NCBI RefSeq assembly: GCF_000315915.1
Contig: NC_020193.1
Span: 558,001-622,000 of the forward strand
Length of the DNA: 64,000 nt
Direction: 5' to 3'
Source of the DNA: Henningerozyma blattae CBS 6284
Lineage: Eukaryota > Ascomycota > Saccharomycetes > Saccharomycetales > Saccharomycetaceae
The position numbers and the translations under genes are program-made. Shown here piece after piece: positions 44,602 to 56,400 of this stretch. Positions within the stretch are counted from its first letter, which is position 1. The number at the start of each line of letters is the position of its first letter. The notes beneath the pieces were generated by a model, which saw only the letters and a program-made list of their open reading frames with translations, had not been told where the DNA came from and made no database searches.

Positions 44602-45486
44602 GAAGGGAATGTTGGAGTAAATGAAGAATGTATGGTGAACTTTTTTTTGTAAGAGGGTATGAGTGTTTGTATATGTGAGTGTGAATGTAAACGTTATATA
44701 GGACAAGTGTAACGCTTAATGCAATGACTAAAAATGTGTATAGGCTTTAGCCCTTTATATATATATAAGTATACATTTATATATCAGAATTCAAAAAAAA
44801 GATGTTTTAGCCAATCGGAATTGTCAAATTAGTAATATTAAGACGCAGGCATGTTTAAGTCGAAAAAAGTTAAGTGACTATTAACGGCTGAATGAAAAAA
44901 AAAAAAAAACAATTGAAATTTCAAATTTCAAATTTCAAATTCCAAATTCCAAATTTCATCAGAAAAACAAAAATCTCGAAGCCTTTTGGGAGCCGGAACT
45001 GGACTCGGAATGTTTCCCGTTAAGTCCGCCGTAGACCAATGAAAATACAGCTTGTTAGTAATTCCGGAGTTGGCGTCACGTGATCGGCGGGAATGGATAG
45101 GTGGGAATTTATTTATGATTTTGTGGTAATTCAAGTAAATTAGAGAAATATACAAAAGAAAAGAATAAAACAAGGACAAAATGTAAAGTAAATAAGGGGA
45201 GGATGGGCGTAGCATAGGGTAACTAGTTACACAGTATAAAAAATTGCTAGCATTAACAGAACAACACCCAACACCGCCACACTGCAACATTTTGAATAAC
45301 ATGAAAGAATTATTATAAATATAATACATAGTACATGAAGAGAATTACCAATATAATACATATATTATTATATATCCTCCCTAATACGGAGATAGAAAAT
45401 TAAAAAAAAGATAATAAGATATAACCCGAAAAACATACAGAAATTGAAAAAAAGAAGAAATCAAACCCAAATCAAAACCCCCATAC
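44602..45486. other. CCC1 promoter and H2B 3' region
   Basis: An 885-bp region. It contains a 7-bp minisatellite (44916-44957), a GTCACGTGAT E-box near 45074-45083, and two TTAGTAA sites. The frame at 44928-45329 runs through the minisatellite and shows no motif; I reject it. Confidence 0.6.
44916..44957. repeat. Minisatellite, six 7-bp units AAATT[T/C]C
   Basis: Six tandem units: three AAATTTC, two AAATTCC, one AAATTTC. Confidence 0.95.
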
Positions 45487-45876
45487 TCAAGCTTGAGTGG
45501 AAGAGGAATACTTAGTAACAGCTCTGGTACCTTCAGAGACGGCGTGTTTAGCCAATTCACCCGGCAAGATCAATCTGACGGCAGTTTGGATTTCTCTGGC
45601 AGAAATGGTAGATTTCTTGTTGTAAGCGGCCAACTTGGAGGCCTCGGTGGCGATTCTTTCGAAAATATCGTTGACAAAAGAGTTCAAAATAGACATGGAT
45701 TTCTGAGAAATACCGGTGTCTGGATGGGTTTGTTTCAAGACCTTGTAGATATAAGAGGAGTAGGTTTCCTTTCTGGCCTTGGATCTCTTGACCTTACCTT
45801 CAGCAGCCGTCTTGGAAGCTGGTTTCTTTTCAGCTGGGGCTTTGGAGGCGGGCTTCTTTTCGGCTTTGGCAGACAT
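45487..45876 (-). CDS. HTB1: Histone H2B
   Basis: A 129-residue core histone. The Lys/Ala/Pro-rich tail ([20 protein letters not shown]) is followed by the histone fold with [40 protein letters not shown] and the C-terminal [20 protein letters not shown], which holds the monoubiquitinated lysine position known in yeast (K123-equivalent in AVTKYSS). It is divergently paired with H2A across a 738-bp shared promoter, as HTB1-HTA1 (YDR224C-YDR225W). Strong codon bias is evident. A TATA-like TATATAAG (minus strand, 45996-46003) lies 120 bp upstream. HTB2 is an alternative name, but the ADK1 neighbourhood fits HTB1. Confidence 0.97.
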   Translation of the reverse strand: MSAKAEKKPASKAPAEKKPASKTAAEGKVKRSKARKETYSSYIYKVLKQTHPDTGISQKSMSILNSFVNDIFERIATEASKLAAYNKKSTISAREIQTAVRLILPGELAKHAVSEGTRAVTKYSSSTQA

Positions 45877-46132
45877 AGTTAGATGTGATGGATGTGTTTA
45901 GATATTTGGTTGGTTGGTTGGTTGGTTGTGATAGATTGATAATCTGAGACCGACACTGTGTCCCTACCAATTCCAGGACAGCTTGCAACACGCCCCTTAT
46001 ATACGCCGTTTCTTGCTTATAGCATATCCTTCAGCATTGAAGCACCAACCCTCCACTAAGGGCCGTCCAAAACACCCCAACCAGCCAGTGCCATACCACC
46101 TTTCAGGGCACTGCGCGTAGCTCCCAGCACGC

Positions 46133-46292
46133 GCGAAGCTGCCGGCACGCCTTCCCGAAACAGTAAGAGGCGTCACTGGCAGCACGCGACGAGCTCGGCG
46201 GCTTTTTGGTTGCAGCGCGTCTTTTTTCGCCAAAAGCAACACGAGTATGGCGTGCCAGCGCCTTCGCGGCTCTGTGCGAAACACTGGGCACG
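46133..46292 (+). promoter_or_regulatory. Three histone UAS-like elements, GCGAA-N6-GGCACG
   Basis: Exact 17-bp-format copies at 46133-46149 (plus), 46251-46267 (minus) and 46276-46292 (plus). A partial copy ends in TTCGC at 46226-46230. The Spt10 site known from S. cerevisiae histone promoters, RTTCC-N6-TTCNC, reads GNGAA-N6-GGAAY on the other strand. These copies keep the GNGAA half and the 6-bp spacing but have GGCAC in place of GGAAC. Binding by an Spt10 orthologue is inferred. Confidence 0.65.
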
Positions 46293-46489
46293 GCAAGACC
46301 TAGTTGGGACACCCCGTGTGAAAAAACAAGAAAAACAAAAAGAAGGATAATGGTGGTGATGGTGATGGTGATGGTGATGGCTATGGCTATGGTTATTACT
46401 GGTGATGGTTATTACTGGTGATGGTTATTGATGCTGATTAAGAGTTATGTGAGCGGGTTGGAGCATAGACTAGTGACCCTTTTTATTCA

Positions 46490-46497
46490 TATATAAA
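46490..46497 (+). promoter_or_regulatory. TATA box of H2A
   Basis: TATATAAA, 118 bp upstream of the H2A ATG, matching the consensus TATAWAWR. Confidence 0.7.
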
Positions 46498-46614
46498 GGG
46501 CGTGTTTCTTGAGCTGTGTTGTGTTTCTTGTCTCTTCCTGTTTCTTTCTCTTGCCGTCCAATCAATCAACAACAAAAACTAAACTCTTATCTAATATTAT
46601 AATTTATATCAAAC

Positions 46615-47013
46615 ATGTCCGGTGGTAAAGGTGGTAAAGCTGGTTCTGCTGCTAAAGCTTCTCAATCCAGATCTGCTAAGGCTGGTTTAACTTTCCCAGT
46701 CGGTAGAGTCCACAGATTATTGAGAAGAGGTAACTACGCTCAAAGAATCGGTTCTGGTGCTCCAGTCTATTTGACTGCTGTTTTGGAATACTTGGCTGCC
46801 GAAATCTTAGAATTGGCTGGTAACGCCGCCAGAGATAACAAGAAATCCAGAATCATTCCAAGACATTTACAATTGGCCATCAGAAACGATGACGAATTGA
46901 ACAAACTGTTGGGTAACGTCACCATTGCGCAAGGTGGTGTCTTGCCAAACATTCATCAAAACTTATTGCCAAAGAAGACTTCCAAACCAACAAAGGCTTC
47001 TCAAGAATTATAG
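46615..47013 (+). CDS. HTA1: Histone H2A
   Basis: A 132-residue core histone. The N-terminal [20 protein letters not shown] leads into the histone fold with [40 protein letters not shown] and [20 protein letters not shown]. It ends in SQEL, the DNA-damage phosphorylation motif of yeast H2A (the H2A.X-like serine, S129-equivalent). This C-terminus distinguishes it from H2A.Z. It pairs divergently with H2B. Codon use is strongly biased toward the preferred yeast set, unlike the neighbouring giant gene. Confidence 0.97.
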   Translation: MSGGKGGKAGSAAKASQSRSAKAGLTFPVGRVHRLLRRGNYAQRIGSGAPVYLTAVLEYLAAEILELAGNAARDNKKSRIIPRHLQLAIRNDDELNKLLGNVTIAQGGVLPNIHQNLLPKKTSKPTKASQEL

Positions 47014-47455
47014 GTCTTTTAATGTCTTTCTAATTTATTTATCTAATTAAAAAAAAATTACTTTTGGGTTTCTTTTCGGTATATTATTTCAATTCTCTTT
47101 TCATTTACTTTATTTTTTATTTAACTTTACTTTAGTATTTATTTAATTAATTACTCCTCTAGTATTGTATTGTCTAGTTAAAAAAAATTAGTTATGTAAT
47201 TATAGTTTTTTTCTAAAAAATCATTTTATTTCAAATTTCAGAGGTCGCGCAGTTTCCCTTTGGGCGTCGCACTGTGGTCGTGGAGAAAAAACATTATTAA
47301 TATATAGTTATAGATATATAGAAAAAAAATTCACAAAGGTTTACATATATAGTCGAATAAAACAACAATATTTATTTTATTTTTATTTTTTGTGTTTTTT
47401 TTTTTTTTTTTTTTTTTTGTTTTTGTTTTTGTTTTTTGATTTTTTTCCAACTTTT
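47014..47455. other. Convergent 3' region of H2A and the giant gene
   Basis: A 442-bp spacer with poly-A/T tracts, including 24 consecutive T at 47395-47418, and a short GC-rich patch near 47242-47285 (GAGGTCGCGCAG, GGGCGTCGCAC). No gene is visible. Confidence 0.6.
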
Positions 47456-50400
47456 TCAAACAACAACTTGTCTATTATTGTCAAATCCAGTGAAAAAAGC
47501 TCTCCAACTAGATTTTTTCTTGGGAGGTTTCTCAATCACATCATCGGATGATACAATATCTTCAAATTCTTCATCCTCCATTGGATGATCACTTGTAGCC
47601 AGGGAATTTTCAGGAACAGATTCAAATAGGTTGGATTCCCTTGCGGTACCCGTGACATCACCTGTATTGTTTCCTTGATCTTCTTCCAACATCATGGCGT
47701 CATGGAATACTTCGTCATTAGCAGATCCAAACATTTGCAAGTTTTCTTCAGAAACGTTTGCGTTTGCATTCACGCTATCATTCACGCCATCATTCACGCT
47801 ATCATTCACGCCATCATTCACGCCATCATTCACGCCATCATTCACGCCATCATTCACGCCATCATTCACGCCATCGTTCTCAATTGCGTCTGCTTTATCA
47901 TCCACATTCATCTCTTCATCTTGGACCTCACCTTGCTCAGAAGTAGCACCAACTGAATCATCACCATTTGGCTTGCCAACTAAAACATCTCTAAAACTGG
48001 ATTTACTCTTGGGTCTTTTCTTTGATTCTTTACTCTTGGAACTACGAGTTTTGAATAATCCAAGCAATTGATTCTTGTTAGAAGAACCACTTTCCATCTC
48101 ATTTGTATTTTCATTCTCATCTTGAATATTAGTTTGGTTTGATCCTAAAATATCTCTGGAATTATTTTCAACATCCATATTAGAATCATTCAAAATATTC
48201 GATTTTTTCTTGTTAGATAATTTTCTTTGTCTTGATGGTGTACCAATTGCACTTACAGTTGCACTTGCACTTACAGTTGCACTTGCACTTGCACTTGCAC
48301 TTGCAACAGCACTCACACTCGCATTGACATTTTCAAAATCACTCCTACTCTCGAAATTCCTCGAACTTCTATCCTTACCAACTAAAACGTTTCTAATTGT
48401 ATTTTTTTCATTTGGTTTAACTTTCTTCTTCGGTTGAACTTTAATAGTACCATCTGATTGAACTGATTTCTGTTTAGAATCTCTCGAGTCTCTTTTTTTA
48501 GAAATCGTATCGTTGGTAGATTTTCTCTTTAAATTAGGAATAATTGAAATTCTCTTAGATAATCTATTAGATGATGTATTAGTCTTGTCTTTATTTTTAG
48601 GACCACTGGTTAATGTACTATTATTATTGGCACTGATCATAGATTTTCTTTTATTAGAATTACCACTTGTACCAGATTCACTCACTCTCTTATTACCTGC
48701 ATTACCAACAAATAAACTTCTTAATTTTTCAGATGGATTACTTGGTTGAATAGAATTATTTGAAATCGAACTTACCGGTGTTTGTAAACCTGCTGATTTC
48801 TTCCCAACAGATTTCTTATTACTCTTTGTCTTTTTAGTTACGAGTTTACTATCATCGATTTCATCTTTAATTTGACTAGAATTATCTTTAGTATTAGAAT
48901 CTTCAAAGGGGTTTGTAATATTAGCAGGGTTAGAAATATCGTCGTTGTTGAATTCCGTGTCATTATTTCCTTCCCTCACATTAACTGAAGCTAATATACT
49001 AGCCTCTTCATCATTATCATCGTCGTGTCCGTTTACCGTTGGACTGATAACATTAGATTCTTTTGTTTCTTTAAGAGGTCCAAAAGTAGGCATCATTGTA
49101 CTCAGATTAGTACTTTCATTATCTTGGTTATTATCATCCAAATTTAAATATGAACTTTTAATTGCAGGTTTTGGTTCGTTTGTAGGGGTTTCAGTATCAC
49201 TAGAAATTTCATTGATTTCCTTAGAAATAGGCTTTGGTTCTACTGTATTTTCAATTGAATCCTCTTCGTTTAACAATAAAGAATTGTTATCACGTTCATC
49301 TTCTAAATCTTGTTCAAGTGGTTCAACATTTTGTTCCAAACGTTCTTCTTGATAACTAACAGGTGGTTCAGACGCATCTTCAAATTGATCATCAGAGTTA
49401 TTATTCATATCTACATCTTCATCAGATAATAATTCATCCTCATCTGAAAGTTTTTGTGTACCAATATTTTCTAAATTTTTTGATTTGCGCTTGCCAACAA
49501 GGAAACTCTTCACTTTTGAATCTCTAGTAGATACACTTCTCAAAGGTTTGACATCATCTTGAATAGGTGATGAAATCTCACCTCGTTGTGAATCAATTGA
49601 CATATAAGAATTTCTTTTGAAATCTCCTGAATTACGATTTTTAGAATTATTTTTTTTCTTACCAACCAAAACATTTCTCAACTTAATTGATGGTTTTTTT
49701 TCAAGTGGAGGAGTAACAGGTTCAATAGGAATATCTGTATCTTCTTTATCTGAAATGATGTCGTTCATCTCTTGATCATCCTCTAATGTAGTATTCATAA
49801 CAGGCTCTGTGTTTACAGGTGCAGTCATATTACTGGAAGCAAATTGAGATCCAATAGTATCATTAGTATCAACAGCACCTTCTGACTCCATACTCTTTCT
49901 TAAATTTTGGGTATTCAAGGCTATAGCTAATGATCTTCTTTTCGAAGTTTTCACGCCATTAGTAGAGTTTGGAAGAACTTGTGGTTCAGTAATTTCGTTC
50001 CGATTGTTAGTACCTTGAAGTTCGTCATCCCTTGGTGAAAGTGCTGATTTTTCCATTAATGGAAGGTCACTCCTTGATTTTCTTTGTTGTCTAACAGTGG
50101 GGCCCAATAATATATTACCTAGCATTGAATATTGATCTTCAGTATTAGGAGAAGTATTAGATTCTGGAAGTTTTGAATCTTCTATATTTGTCTTGGACAT
50201 TTTACCAGCATTTCTTGGACTTGTAACGTCTAACTGTTGACTAGGCCTAAGGTTACTTTGTTCATTTTCAGGCAAATATGCATCTTCATTTTCTACATCC
50301 CCATTTACTACTTTGTTTGAATATTCATTCACACCCTCGATTGGCTGATCTTGATTGTTTCCTACTAAAAGGGTTCTCAATTTACCTTGGCTATTAGAAG

Positions 50401-53400
50401 GTTGCCTCGCATCATTTTCATTGGTGGCATTTAGAAAATCTTCATATGATCCCTCATCGGTTCTCAAATTATTTTGATTATCAATTGTATCAACAAACTC
50501 CTCATCAGAAACAGGCTCATCTGGAATAACTTGACTGCCTGGTACTACTGGTGGATTCCTTTGCTTAGCAACTGAACGAGGTTCAAATTTCTCATTGGAT
50601 TTTGAAGTGGAACCAACCAAGATTTTTTTCAATTTCTGACCTTCTTGTGGGATTGGCGATTGATTATAATATTCTTCTTCTTCCTCTTCATTAGATTGAA
50701 AATCTTCTGCCTGAATCTCTGTATTGTTTAATAATTCATCGACTGCTTCACTTTGGTCATATGTGTTTTCATAACCATCATTAGTTTCAGCTATTCCATT
50801 ATTCTCATTATAATTCAAAGAGTTTCTCTTTGTTGAATTTCTATTTGATCTGTTTACAGGACTTGATGAAGAAGTTTGACCTAACAAGACATATTTCAAA
50901 GAATTTCTATTTCTCGAAGGACTACCAACATTTTCATTATCATAATAAGCGTCATTAGAAGCAGATGGTTCCTTTTGGCCTAGAAAAACCTCTTTTAAGG
51001 ACTTACGACGCTTTAAGTTAGAGGTGTTAGGGGCAGCATCATAATATTCGTCCATATCATCATCTGCTATAAGCGAGTTAAACTGAGTTCCAGACGAATG
51101 CGAAGTGCTTTTTGGAGTTGTTACTGAATTTCGGTTAGAACCAACTAAAACTTCTTTCAAGGATTTCTTTCGTATAAGACGATTATTAGATTGTTGGTAT
51201 TCGTTACCTCTTGTAGCATCATAATGTTGTATATCATCTGCCACGTCTGATACTTGAGGATATTCAGCCGATGGACCTGTGCTTACTCTTTGTTTTCTTT
51301 TTGTACTTTGAGTTGAACCAACTAAAGCTACCTTCCAAGCTTTATCACGAGTTGTCTTAGGAGATGACTGAATATTTTCTTGTTCATCATCTACATAAGG
51401 TTGCGATATACCGTCTTGGTTTTTTGATGGGTGCTTTGATTTGGAAGTATTTTCATAGTCAGGTTCACCAATTAAAACTGATCTTAATTTCGAATGTCTA
51501 CTGTTATTACGATATTGCCTTTCATGAGCTTGTTGACCATGTTCTGGTTGAATTTCAGGAGCGTCGTAAAAATTACCTTCTTCATAATTTCCTAATGGAG
51601 AGGAGTTTTCCATATTATCATCTTCTGCAGTACTATAACCATTCTCAAAATCTGGATCTAAACCTTGTTGAACATTCTGCAATCCTTCATCAGGCACTAC
51701 TGCTTGTCCATTATAAGTAGCTGGTGTCTTTCTTTTAATTTTTGATTGTTTCGAAATTTTCTTTGACTTTGGTGATTTCAAATTATTTTGTGGAGCAACT
51801 TGACCTGCACTCGATAAACTAGTAACAGAATCATCATATCCTAATAAAATACTTTTCCAAGATTTTCTGTGCTTTGAATGTGGTCTATTATGATGTTTAT
51901 GATGTAACAAATCTAAATTTTGCTTACGAGGTTCTTGTTGATTACCTAAATAATTATTATCGTAAACATCATCATTATAAGTTGGTTGATCATAATAACT
52001 ATCGTATGGAATACCATTATTCACATCATTGTTACGAGCAGCTTCAGAACCTAATAAAATTTCCTTCCAGCTTTTTCTTCTACCAATTGACGAATGTGGA
52101 TAATATGTATCATTATTATATTGACCATAATCACGTGTATGTTCGAGATCTTCTAGTGGCATATCTCTTAAGGTGGTGCGTCTGGTGGATTGAGATGGAC
52201 GGGAACGACGGAAACTTGAAGTAGGCTGAATACCGAAATCATCACTAGGACCAGCTTGACGACTTGAACCGACCAACGTATTTCTTAACTTACTAGCTGT
52301 ACCTTTAGTTCTTGGCTCTTCTGGGTAATCAGAGATTTCATCATCAGCCATTAAATCTTCATTTTCAAGATCCTTATGACTATTAAATCTTCTGCGTGCA
52401 ATCCTCAAAGCTTGTTGATACATTTCTTCATCATCATTGGTTGACCTAACATTAAAACCTTGATGCGCAAGTGGTGTAGAACGAACATCATGACGACTAG
52501 CTACTGAACCTCTTAAGTTACTTCTTTCCTGATCACTTCTGACTGTTTTTGGGAATCGTGGTAAATCTGCTTCAGAGTAGCGGTTTCTTTGTGCTTCCTT
52601 TCTTTTTCTGTTGTAAATATATTGAGCAGAATATGGACGTTGGGAAGTAGATACTTTTCTGGTACCTTTTGGTTTTACGGGTATTTGATTTTTCTTTAAA
52701 CTACTAGCTCTTTTTTTTTGTTGCCTATTCGTTTGAGAATATTTTGAAAGTAGCCTTTCTCCAGGATTAGCAACTCTTATACGAAAACCATCACTTAAGG
52801 CAACAGTAACAGTCGACTTTTCATCTACAACGTTATCTGATTCCACAACATCATTGTTTCTTTGCAAATAGTCATCACTAAAATTTTCAAAATTACCTTT
52901 AATTTGCTGTTCATTTTCTGGTATACTAGTTGCAGTTGTTATAGCAGTTTCTGGGATACTTTCATGATCACTTGTAATGGGGGAAGGTGTTGGTGAAGGA
53001 AGTTGTTGCTGTTTTTTAACTAATTTTTTTTTTAGTTTTCTTGGTGAAGTAGGCTTAGTTTGAATCTTTTGATATTTGTAATGAGGGCTTTGTCCCATTA
53101 AAACAGTACTTTGATTAACAGGTCTCCATAAATCACTATTCTCATCATGTCTCATAGAAGTGCCAACTGGTGCAAAATGGCGATCTTTTCTTTTAAAACT
53201 AGATGTAGCATAACCAGCCATTAATGGATTATCTGAGGCATATTGAGGGCGAAGAACCGTTTCAGTAGTTTTATGCTTCCCATGCTTTACTTTTCTAGCC
53301 TGACCTGGCGATTCTGTAACTTTTTTCACTCTTTTTACCTTTTTTGGGCGTTGTTTAATATTTTGTAAACCAGCATATGTTGTTGGTAATGTTCTATAGA

Positions 53401-56400
53401 AATTCCCATTTAAACCTCTACCCTCTTGATCAATTTGATTATCAGTCAAAGTTTCATTTAAATCAAAAGTTTCCTGTTTTTTTCTCGACGTCACTCTCTT
53501 TGGAGAACGAGTGGCAGGCTTATTAACAGTAGAATACTCAAAATCATTTTCATCGAAGATAGGTGAATTTTCATCTTGGATATTCTTTAATTTAAAATAA
53601 TCATCATTTAATAGAGTGTCTTTATTGACAAAGGCTGTCTTTCTATTTTTCTTTGCAACAGATTTTCTAACAGATCTTTTTTGTTCGTTAATTTTTTGTT
53701 GTCTTGAAGTTAACTTATCATAAGCTTTAGCTATTGGATGAGAAGATGCTTTCCTAGTTGGATGAATTTCTGTTGATTTTCTCTGTTTTGAAACACGTCT
53801 AACATTCTTGTTGTACTCGGTTGATCCTTTAGGTGCAGGAGTAGAAGGGTTGATTATATAATCATCTTCATCGATCTCATCTCTATATGAACTTGGAGCT
53901 TCTGGTTGAAGTTGTGCAGTCTCAGGAGGTGCTTCAATTTCTTCTTCTTCCTCTTCATCATCATATACAGAAACTTGATCAATAGGGAAACGAGTATCAG
54001 CAGCTCTATAGGTTTCTTTTAAAGATTCATCATTATCAAGATCTTGTTGTTCTTCGTCTTCTACTTCAGTACTGAAGGCACTATCTTCGACAGGTTCATT
54101 TTCTAGATTTTCAATGGGATAAGCCTCCGGTAATTCATTTGGAACAATGATCTTTTCTGCATATGTACCAGATCGTGGAGATTGCTGTGGTTGTTTCTGA
54201 TGACGATCAAGTCTTGGAGAAGGCTTGGTAGCTGGGGTTTGAGGATATTCATCTTCATCTTCTTCACCTTCAGTTACAGTTTGAAACCCATCATCATTAT
54301 AGGTTTGCTCTACAGGAGGCAAAGTAGTGGTAATGTTCTGAGATTTAGGGATATTTTTCTTTGCATAAGGAGTTGGAGTAAGCTGTAAATCAGTATCTTC
54401 CAAAGCAGATTCATCTTCAGTTACAGTTTCAAAACCTTGCTCATTTTGCTCGGAATATTCTGGATTTGGTTCATCAGAATTTTTCGTTGTAACACCTAAA
54501 CCCAATAGCGGTTTATTTGACGTGGAAATATCTTCAACTTGAATGGTAGAATTTCTAATATTCGAATCTAGAAGCTGTTTAGCTTGTCTCGGGGTAGAGA
54601 CCTTCCTTGAAGGGGTCTTTTTAGAATTTTTCTTAGAAGGAGAAGTGATCTTACGAGAAGGTACGATTTTTGTTCCCCTTGGAGTTTCTAAAATTTCATC
54701 ATAATCAGCATTATAAACATCATCATATCTTTCAGAATATCTTTTTTGTAAATTAGAGTTGCGCTTTGATTTAGAGCGTCTAGTTGAGGTATAATCAGAA
54801 ACACTACGATTCATGTTTTTGGAAGAATAGTCTGGGATATCAGGTTCATTTTCTAACTCATAGCCAGGTTGTTCTTGATAGTGACTACGGCGATAACGAT
54901 CCGATTGAACTTTATCAGAAGCTTTAGTTCTTGCATACGAGGCAGAAGAAGAACGCATTCTTGAACGTCTACTAGATTGTCTGGAAGGCTTCTCACGAGG
55001 AGTCATGAATAGTTCAGCATCATTACGAATATTCTTTCTGGTTTGATATTTTGCATCTGAAGTTGTTGAGGTGATTGGGATAGAGTAATCAAATTTATTG
55101 AATTCATAAAAGCCATCGTTTTCATCTAGATCTAGATTTTGGTCGATTAAGAATTTTTCGTTTTCCTTTATGGTTGGTTTGGCTATTTTAGAAATATATC
55201 TTTTGTCTGAAGTATCAAAATCTAGTTTGAAATTGAAATCAGAGTCTAGATCAGAATCGGAACGATAACCTTTATTAGTACTACTTTTAATCTTTTGTCT
55301 TTGCATTTGCTTCTGCTTTTCTAATCCAACTAATTTCTTAGATGAGGATGTGTTTGAAACCGATCTAGCATTATTGGAGGAAGTTGCATTAAAATTATCT
55401 AAATCCAAATCATAAAAATTCAAAGAATTGTCTTTATAAGAAGTAGTGGAGGAATTATTGATTGGATTAGCGTTTGATTTTCTTAAATAAGATTTAATAG
55501 CATCATATTGTTGTGAAGTCAAATCATAACCTAATAAGTCTTTATATTTTCTTTGATATTGAGGATTTAATTGACTAACTTTATTAAACTCGAAATCATC
55601 ATCTAAATGAGAATGAACTACTTCATTAACATAATTGACAATTGAGTCTGAAACTTTAATAGAATCATTATCAGTAACTTTCTTTTGAGTCAAAGCAATG
55701 GCTAATGGAATTTCGTTCCTAATTTTTTGTTTAGAAGCATACTTAGATTGTTTTAAAGACTTTTTCTCAGAAGGATAAGCAGGTTCAGTATTGATGATTG
55801 GTAAACCTGGATCCATAGATTTTCTTCTCTCCATATATAAAGACTTAGTAGTAGTAGCCTTTCTTTGATTATTGAAGTTTGATTCATCAATATTATTTTC
55901 TTCAAAATTTTTAAATTCATTTGAATAAGGATCTTCGTCTTCTTCATCAGAAGTTAAAGGTTCATCCATCAAATAACCAGTAGAGACTTTCTTTGGAGTA
56001 GTGGTAGACATGTTTTCCATTGAACGAGGCGTTGGGATAGATTGATGACGTTGAGAAGGTCCTGAATAAGAATGAGAATGTGATGGGACATGAGAACGAG
56101 GGTGACTATGAGAATGAGAATGGGAACGATGATGAGAATGATGCTGGTGCTTACTTTGAGTGACTTTTGGAGTGTTAGTTACAGTCATATCATCATCAAA
56201 GTCTTCATAGTATAAGTCTCTAGATGGGTTTCTACTTTTAGATTGCTGTTGTTTAGCGAATCTCTTAGAACTCACTGATCTAGGGGTTGCAGTGGCAGTT
56301 TTGCCCTCGTAATCATTATTATAAGCATAATTGTCATTATCATAAGAATATTTATTTTGGTAGGAAGGCTTATTAATGGACCTTCTTAATCTTCTTTGAT

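Larger units (their letters stand above)
45877..46614. promoter_or_regulatory. Shared H2B-H2A bidirectional promoter
   Basis: A 738-bp divergent promoter. The central 46000-46320 is markedly GC-rich for this genome. TATA-like boxes flank both sides: TATATAAG for H2B (minus, 45996-46003) and TATATAAA for H2A (46490-46497), each about 120 bp from its ATG. Three GCGAA-N6-GGCACG elements sit in the GC-rich core (listed separately). Simple repeats include tandem GGTT units near 45908-45927 in the H2B leader and GGTGAT/GGCTAT runs around 46353-46395. Frames at 45997-46312 are open because of composition and are not genes. Confidence 0.8.

Noticed and set aside
43618..44706. Longer CCC1 with 35 extra N-terminal residues
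   Set aside because: The extension is Thr/His/Phe-rich translation of a simple-sequence leader; MSVVGLKNVVVSL at 44601 resembles the known Ccc1 start.
44928..45329. 133-codon minus-strand frame upstream of CCC1
   Set aside because: It runs through a 7-bp minisatellite and the CCC1 promoter, and has no motif.
45997..46312. Arg/Gly-rich frames of 69-99 codons in the histone promoter
   Set aside because: They overlap the GC-rich regulatory core on the same stretch in several frames, include promoter elements and a TATA-like box, and show no family motif.
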